Below the pieces are notes generated by a model. The model searched no databases and was not told where the DNA came from. It worked only from the letters and a program-made list of their open reading frames with translations. This document shows, in pieces, positions 33,668 through 37,762 of a stretch of DNA of 37,762 nt. The stretch is from an uncultured Planctomycetota bacterium (GTDB lineage: Bacteria > Planctomycetota > Planctomycetia > Pirellulales > Thermoguttaceae). Position 1 is the stretch's first letter; each line of letters begins with the position of its first letter. Made by a program: the position numbers and the translations under genes. Location of the stretch: assembly GCA_900318195.1 (NCBI GenBank), contig ONJR01000057.1:1-37762 (forward strand), given 5' to 3'.

Positions 33668-33693
33668 GCCGCGACGATAGCAATCGTCGCGGC
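33668..33693. terminator. Hairpin after the 33104 gene
   Basis: GCCGCGACGAT and ATCGTCGCGGC form a perfect 11-bp stem with a 4-base loop (AGCA), 34 bases after the stop. It lies between convergent genes and could serve both. Confidence 0.6.
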
Positions 33694-33734
33694 GTTTGCC
33701 GTTTGCCGTTTGCCGTTTGCCGTTTGCCGTTTGC
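33693..33734. repeat. Heptanucleotide tandem repeat, six copies of CGTTTGC
   Basis: Six perfect head-to-tail 7-bp units start at the base of the terminator hairpin and end 20 bases before the stop of the convergent gene at 33755. The array is non-coding. It is a simple-sequence locus prone to slippage; I see no other tandem array like it in the window. Confidence 0.9.
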
Positions 33735-33754
33735 TGCACGTTCGCGCAGATCGC

Positions 33755-34588
33755 TTACTCGCTGGAGTCGTCAAGTTCAACTAGGTTGCGACCGTCAAAA
33801 TCGACCGCTCTCAATGTGAGCGCAGTCTCGCCGTCGAGCGTTTCCGTTCGCGCCACAATAAGGCGCGTTGAAAGAGTCGAGCGCTGGAAGCGTTTCGGCG
33901 CGACTGCCCAACCGTTTGCGGCGTCGAACGAGGACGCGCCTAGCGTACTAAGCGCCTTGTCCGTCCATGCGGCGCGCAACGCGTTAGACGCCGCGTCTTC
34001 TGTTGGATAGAACGCGAAAAGAAGACGCCCTTGCGCGCTCGTTATCGCTTGTGGTCCGTAAACTGTCGGCGTTCCGAAATCGACCTCGCCCTCGTCGACG
34101 AGATTGAATTCGGCGTCGTAAACGAGAACAAGATTCTTGAGGTGCGGCTCGACCGTAGACGGTCCGCCTATGTAAAAGCGCCCGTCGAAATATTCGACCC
34201 CGTCGCAACCCGGACAACGCTCGAGCTTCAGCTTGCGCAAGAGTTGCAAATCGCGATCATACTCGTAGAGCGCGCTACCGTCTGACGTCGACATTGAGAC
34301 GTAAAGACGCCCGTTCGCAAGGCACGCGTCCCCAGAGTGACTCGGCGCTGCGGTCGAGCGCAGAACGGAGCCAGTCCAATCGAGTTTATAAACGTAGTTC
34401 TCGAAGACGACGTACAGCGCCTCGTCGTCGCAACATATCCCTTGCACGTGAGCGCTCGCATTACGGAACGCGCCCGGCTCTGACCGAAAACGCAACAGGC
34501 TCCGAAATGATTCGATTGATTCTTCCGCGCGCGTTAGACGTCCGATCACAGACGTGAGCGCGAACGCGAGGAAACGTCGTCGTTCCAT
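33755..34588 (-). CDS. Secreted beta-propeller-like protein
   Basis: 277 residues. The N-terminus MERRRFLAFALTS carries RRRFL before a short hydrophobic core, similar to a twin-arginine signal, so Tat export is possible. The rest is beta-rich with repeated blade-like strands (ALYVVFENYVYKLDWTG, NGRLYVSMSTSDGSALYEYD, FDGRFYIGGP, NLVLVYDAEFNLVDEGE, GRLLFAFYP), suggesting a six- or seven-bladed propeller. No catalytic signature is visible. It follows the tandem-ACT gene by 14 bases in the same direction, so the two are probably cotranscribed even though their products act in different compartments. Confidence 0.75.
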   Translation of the reverse strand: MERRRFLAFALTSVIGRLTRAEESIESFRSLLRFRSEPGAFRNASAHVQGICCDDEALYVVFENYVYKLDWTGSVLRSTAAPSHSGDACLANGRLYVSMSTSDGSALYEYDRDLQLLRKLKLERCPGCDGVEYFDGRFYIGGPSTVEPHLKNLVLVYDAEFNLVDEGEVDFGTPTVYGPQAITSAQGRLLFAFYPTEDAASNALRAAWTDKALSTLGASSFDAANGWAVAPKRFQRSTLSTRLIVARTETLDGETALTLRAVDFDGRNLVELDDSSE

Positions 34589-34602
34589 GAGAACTTTCCC
34601 AA

Positions 34603-35028
34603 TTACCCGAAGAGCGTTTCCGAATTAAGCAACTTGATTCCGCCTTGCTGCAAAAGCGCGAGCGCAGCGTCGGGTTTGTTCACGCTCAGAACGATCGCCG
34701 TTACGTTATTGCGCGAGGTGAAGCCGTACATATATTCGATATTGATCGACTCGTCGACGTCGAAAAGCGCAAGCGCTTTTGCGAGCGCGCCCGGCGCGTC
34801 GTCCGTCTGAATGGCGAGCACGTTCGAGGTCTTGACGGTAAAGCGATCTTTGAGCGCGTCGAGCGCCTTGGCGGGTTCCTTAACAAGCGCGCGAAGGATA
34901 CCAAAATCACCCGCTTCGACGAGCGACATGGTTTCAACGTTCACGCCTGCGGCGCCAAACGCCTCGCATGCTTCTTGGAGACGTCCGGGTTTGTTTTCCA
35001 AGAATAACGAAAGTTGTTGAAGTTTCAT
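34603..35028 (-). CDS. Tandem ACT-domain protein
   Basis: 141 residues forming two ACT domains (about 1-68 and 69-141). The first opens QLSLFLENKPGRLQEACEAFGAAGVNVETMSL, with the ligand-binding loop NKPGRL; the second has IQTDDAPGALAKALALFDVDESINIEYMY. ACT domains bind amino acids or similar small ligands and are often regulatory. Free-standing tandem ACT proteins occur widely in bacteria, often near acyl-CoA ligases, but no such gene is here. AAGGA lies before the ATG. It is the first gene of a two-gene unit. Confidence 0.9.
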   Translation of the reverse strand: MKLQQLSLFLENKPGRLQEACEAFGAAGVNVETMSLVEAGDFGILRALVKEPAKALDALKDRFTVKTSNVLAIQTDDAPGALAKALALFDVDESINIEYMYGFTSRNNVTAIVLSVNKPDAALALLQQGGIKLLNSETLFG

Positions 35029-35161
35029 TTTGACTGTTTCCTTATGGCGTTAGCGCTATACAATTGTTTGCATGACGCGCAATTCCTGCGCACAACTCGT
35101 CATTATACCAGAGTTGCGTAGAAAAGAAAGAATGCGCGCTTTTTTTATTTACAATGAAAAG

Positions 35162-35197
35162 GAAACCAGGCGGTCAAGACTCCGACCGTCTGGTTTC
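35162..35197 (-). terminator. Terminator of the DcaP-like porin gene
   Basis: On the minus strand GAAACCAGACGGTC pairs with GACCGCCTGGTTTC (14 bp, one G-T pair, 8-base loop) and is followed by CTTTT, 39 bases after the stop. Confidence 0.75.
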
Positions 35198-35235
35198 AAA
35201 TTTACACCGCGTCGATTAAAATGAACCGAATGAAG

Positions 35236-37224
35236 TTAGAAGGAAAGACGCGTTACAAATTCCGTTCGAACTGCGGTCGCCGTATCGCGCGACGTTATCG
35301 TCGCGGAGCTACCGGAAACGTCGGCCTTCTGATAGCCAGTCTCCCAGTAGCTTACTTCAAGCCCCGTCATGAAGTGGTTGGTCCAATTATAGATTGCGTT
35401 GACAAAATAGATCTCGTTCTTCGTGCGCGCCGTCGTTATGCCGCCTGACGCAATCGAGACGCCGACGAGATCAGAGCCCTTCGGTTGATCGATTCCGTAC
35501 CCGACGTTCATTGCAAATTTCTTCGTCCAATCGTAGTGCGCCGAAGCCCACCATCCGCGATCGTCGATCGTCTCGCGTCTATACAGGTCAACGCCCTGAT
35601 TGATTCCACCGCAGAACGAACTCAAATTCGTACCTTGGTAGTATTCGCCAAGCAGCTTGAATTTCTGCGTGACTGGAATGTCAAGATCGACGTTCGCAGA
35701 CCACGTCTTGAGCTCCTTGCGCTCTGACGTCGTCGCCATTCCCGAGCCGGCTATCGGCGAGAACTTATAGTATTGCTCGCCTATGTGCCCGGATATTCCA
35801 ACTGTTATCGGCAACCCACAACGCGCCTCTTTAAAGAGCGACATTGCAATTCGACCTTCGACTACCGGCCAGCCCGCCGACATTGGCGTTACTCCCGCAG
35901 TCGACGTATAATCGCCCAACACGTCGTCAACAATACCAATTTGTCCGAGAAAATGAAGGTCTTGACTACACGTCCAGCCCTGCTCAAAACGCGCCTGTGC
36001 GCGACGGTATTGGATATTGCCAGCGAACGCGCCTGGTAGATAATTGAGCATTTGCGGCGCGCCTGGCGAGATGATTTCCCAATCTTGACCAGCGAGGAAA
36101 CGACGCTCATGTTGCGCGTCGACCAGCTCGGCGTACGCGCGTCGCAATTGCACGCCGCCCTTATTTTTGGAACCGCTCGCGACGCCCTGGAAATCGAACT
36201 CCGCGCAACCTCCTAGCGTCGCGTTGAGCGCCTCGATTCGCGGACCCTCAATCTTGAGCCCAATGCGCGAGGTGCGCGCGTCGACAGCGAAGTCGGCGGA
36301 CGAGTCGACCGCCGGATCTTGCAGATAGAGAATGTACTCGCCTGGGATCGCGCGCTGCGTGTCGCTCGAGACCGCAAGGTTGAGGAATCCGTACGGCGTT
36401 ATTTTGAGATCCCCTTTACGCCACGCGTAATCTTTCATTTCAGCGCGCAACGCTTCCAAATCGAGCTTTGAGGCGACGTCGACGTTAGCCGCGCCGTCTG
36501 ATTCGAGCGGCGGTAGCGCGCCGTTTTCCAGCGTCAGAATCGGCGGCTTAGCCGCCGACACAACAACGGCGTTTTCCGGTTGAATCTGCTCGACCTCCGG
36601 CGGTTCCGGCGCTTGATTTTGCATAGCGAGCCATCGCGCGCGCGCCCTCTTGAAGGGTCGTAGGTTCGGGAATAGCGCGTTGTCGTCGTCCGTTGTTTCC
36701 GAGCAGCTGCTCGTCTCGACCTGCGCCTGCTGTAGCGGCGCCGACTTCGCGGTTGGTTCACTTGGCGTCGCTTGCTCGGCGAGCGTAACGTCCGACTCTT
36801 CTTTCTTTGCTACAACGACCTTCTCCTCCGCCTCTTCTTTTTCTAGCGTCGGTTGCGAGTCCGCGACGTCGTATAGTTCCGCTTGTCTCGCTTTTTCAGC
36901 CTCTGCGAATTTTTCCGAGTACCTCCTCGCGATCCGTACGCGCAACGGTTCGTTTTTTTCCTCTTGTTCCGAGAGATTCGTTGCCTGCTGATCGGCGGCG
37001 TCCGTGTCGTCCTTTTCGTCTTGATTCGTATTGAAAAGAATGAGCGGGCGAATAGCGCCGTCGTCTTCCGACGTACTCGCGTTGGCGTTCGAGCCCAAGA
37101 TTAGCGCGCTCGAGAAGGTAAACGCGACCAACGACACGACGAGTCGCCTCCTTTTGACTCGCGTCGCGCGCAGTTGCGAGGCGGCGTCGTTGCGGAATTT
37201 CCGCTTGGTTTTAGCACAGTCCAT
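35236..37224 (-). CDS. DcaP-like outer-membrane porin with long acidic linker
   Basis: 662 residues. A basic n-region and a hydrophobic core ending in NANAS form a long signal peptide. Residues about 50-250 are Glu/Ala/Gln-rich with KKEE and LEKEEAEEK stretches, probably a periplasmic helical or disordered linker. The barrel region starts near 260 (LKITPYGFLNLAVSSDTQRA, then FAVDARTSRIGLKIEGP, LGGCAEFDFQG and LRRAYAEL, with QDWEIISPGAP) and resembles the DcaP-like trimeric porins or related anion porins; it ends in VRTEFVTRLSF with a terminal Phe. It is not close in detail to the 9488/14497 pair. No good Shine-Dalgarno is visible. The substrate is unknown. Confidence 0.82.
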   Translation of the reverse strand: MDCAKTKRKFRNDAASQLRATRVKRRRLVVSLVAFTFSSALILGSNANASTSEDDGAIRPLILFNTNQDEKDDTDAADQQATNLSEQEEKNEPLRVRIARRYSEKFAEAEKARQAELYDVADSQPTLEKEEAEEKVVVAKKEESDVTLAEQATPSEPTAKSAPLQQAQVETSSCSETTDDDNALFPNLRPFKRARARWLAMQNQAPEPPEVEQIQPENAVVVSAAKPPILTLENGALPPLESDGAANVDVASKLDLEALRAEMKDYAWRKGDLKITPYGFLNLAVSSDTQRAIPGEYILYLQDPAVDSSADFAVDARTSRIGLKIEGPRIEALNATLGGCAEFDFQGVASGSKNKGGVQLRRAYAELVDAQHERRFLAGQDWEIISPGAPQMLNYLPGAFAGNIQYRRAQARFEQGWTCSQDLHFLGQIGIVDDVLGDYTSTAGVTPMSAGWPVVEGRIAMSLFKEARCGLPITVGISGHIGEQYYKFSPIAGSGMATTSERKELKTWSANVDLDIPVTQKFKLLGEYYQGTNLSSFCGGINQGVDLYRRETIDDRGWWASAHYDWTKKFAMNVGYGIDQPKGSDLVGVSIASGGITTARTKNEIYFVNAIYNWTNHFMTGLEVSYWETGYQKADVSGSSATITSRDTATAVRTEFVTRLSF

Positions 37225-37474
37225 TGCTTTGTTCAGCCTAATAATATCCTGCTACGCTCGCGCGCGGCGACTGGGGATTCGTCGCGCTGTTATGAAATCC
37301 GTTTCAAAAAGCGTCCAAGTCGCTGTAGCGTCTCGTTCGCACTACAAGGTTCGTTGCGCTTAGCGCGCAATATCGACCTTCGTTTTAATCGACCATCCTA
37401 AGGCGCGCGCGCCAGCTTTTCTTGACCCTTTTGCCCTTTTTTATGAAAAGTTTTGCTCCTGAGGCGAAATATTG

Positions 37475-37502
37475 TTGAAATCGAGCGCTCGGGAGTTACA
37501 AT
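37475..37502 (+). promoter_or_regulatory. Putative promoter with operator-like palindrome in its spacer
   Basis: TTGAAA (37475-37480) and TACAAT (37497-37502) are 16 bases apart; the spacer contains the 10-base palindrome CGAGCGCTCG (37482-37491), ideally placed for a repressor. The 37225-37669 gap otherwise holds no gene I can support. Confidence 0.4.
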
Positions 37503-37626
37503 TAAGGGAGTCGAACTAAGGTTAGCCGCAGGTTCCCCGCGCGTCGCCGTGTTGCGTATAATTGCGAACAAGGCGTTCATGCGCGAGACGTCGCGTGATA
37601 GCGCGCCTGTCTGACAACCTTTGGCG

Positions 37627-37632
37627 TATAAT
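37627..37632 (+). promoter_or_regulatory. Second -10 element close to the transporter gene
   Basis: A perfect TATAAT lies 37 bases before the ATG at 37670. The -35 region at proper spacing is weak, so it may depend on an activator. Confidence 0.35.
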
Positions 37633-37669
37633 TTGTTTCGGGAATAATTTTGACATTAGGAGAAGTTTT

Positions 37670-37762
37670 ATGTCCGAAAATAACGGCGGCGGCGGACTCG
37701 CGTATCTGCGTCTGCAGATCGCGTACGCGCTCGAATTTGCGGTTTGGGGATGTTGGTCGTAC
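37670..37762 (+). CDS. Start of a membrane transporter, probably nucleoside:H+ symporter/MFS type (partial)
   Basis: Only 31 codons are in the window. AGGAGA precedes the ATG at good spacing. After a short Gly-rich start, LAYLRLQIAYALEFAVWGCWSY resembles the first helix of NupG-like nucleoside:H+ symporters, where an LR-L-x-x-M-x-F-LEF-x-x-WG-x-W pattern is common in planctomycetes and Bacteroidetes. The call rests on one helix and should be read as provisional. Confidence 0.55.
   Translation, partial: MSENNGGGGLAYLRLQIAYALEFAVWGCWSY

Noticed and set aside
37398..37580. 60-codon minus-strand frame before the transporter gene
   Set aside because: No ribosome binding site, and it overlaps two promoter-like sites on the opposite strand.
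1..37762. CRISPR arrays, insertion sequences, prophage or restriction/defence genes
   Set aside because: No spaced direct repeats, transposase, integrase, phage or defence signature was seen; the only tandem array is the heptamer at 33693-33734.

Overview
The window looks like a chromosomal segment of a planctomycete with moderate-to-high GC content. The strongest markers are a DUF1559 pseudopilin-like protein with the H-x9-DG motif, followed by its usual small lipoprotein; a Ser/Thr kinase with a transmembrane segment and a long beta-helix-like exported domain; an FHA-sigma54 activator; several large secreted proteins with Ala/Pro/Thr-rich linkers; and a divergent DnaA. I cannot fix the genus. 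I see no rRNA, tRNA, insertion sequence, prophage or CRISPR array. The base composition looks uniform, so this reads as host chromosome rather than an acquired island.

Layout. 1-1130 (minus): a partial secreted SH3-like protein running off the left edge. 1470-4617 (plus): tsaB, cysC (APS kinase) and xylA, with separate promoter-like sequences before cysC and xylA. 4742-9264 (plus): a membrane Ser/Thr kinase followed by an FHA-domain sigma54 enhancer-binding protein, a likely signalling pair. 9488-16005: two paralogous porins (plus) flanking a 915-residue Sel1-repeat protein (minus). 16128-17764 (minus): a carboxypeptidase-regulatory-like lipoprotein and the DUF1559 protein. 18002-24176 (minus): ftsK, folD, dnaA and fxsA, the housekeeping block. 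24682-27252 (plus): a secreted DUF11/CARDB-repeat protein. 27654-30980 (plus): an unrecognised 1108-residue protein with an internally duplicated domain of about 190 residues. 31091-32509 (minus): an MBL/beta-CASP hydrolase. 33104-33634 (plus): a small secreted protein. 33755-35028 (minus): a tandem-ACT protein and a secreted propeller-like protein. 35236-37224 (minus): a third, DcaP-like porin. 37670-end (plus): the start of a membrane transporter of the nucleoside:H+ symporter/MFS type.

Most gene ends carry strong hairpins, several shared between convergent genes, and several starts have good -35/-10 pairs, so the window appears to be mostly short transcription units. The main themes are envelope proteins (three porins, DUF11 protein, lipoprotein, SH3-like protein), signal transduction (kinase plus FHA activator) and replication/segregation (dnaA, ftsK).

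The most unusual items are the duplicated-domain protein at 27654-30980 with its long leader, the DnaA with an insertion of about 80 residues before the P-loop and a degenerate Walker B, the hairpin-rich 505-bp gap next to the dnaA operon, and the kinase/FHA-activator pair beside porin paralogs. All functional statements rest on reading motifs by eye; no database search was run.
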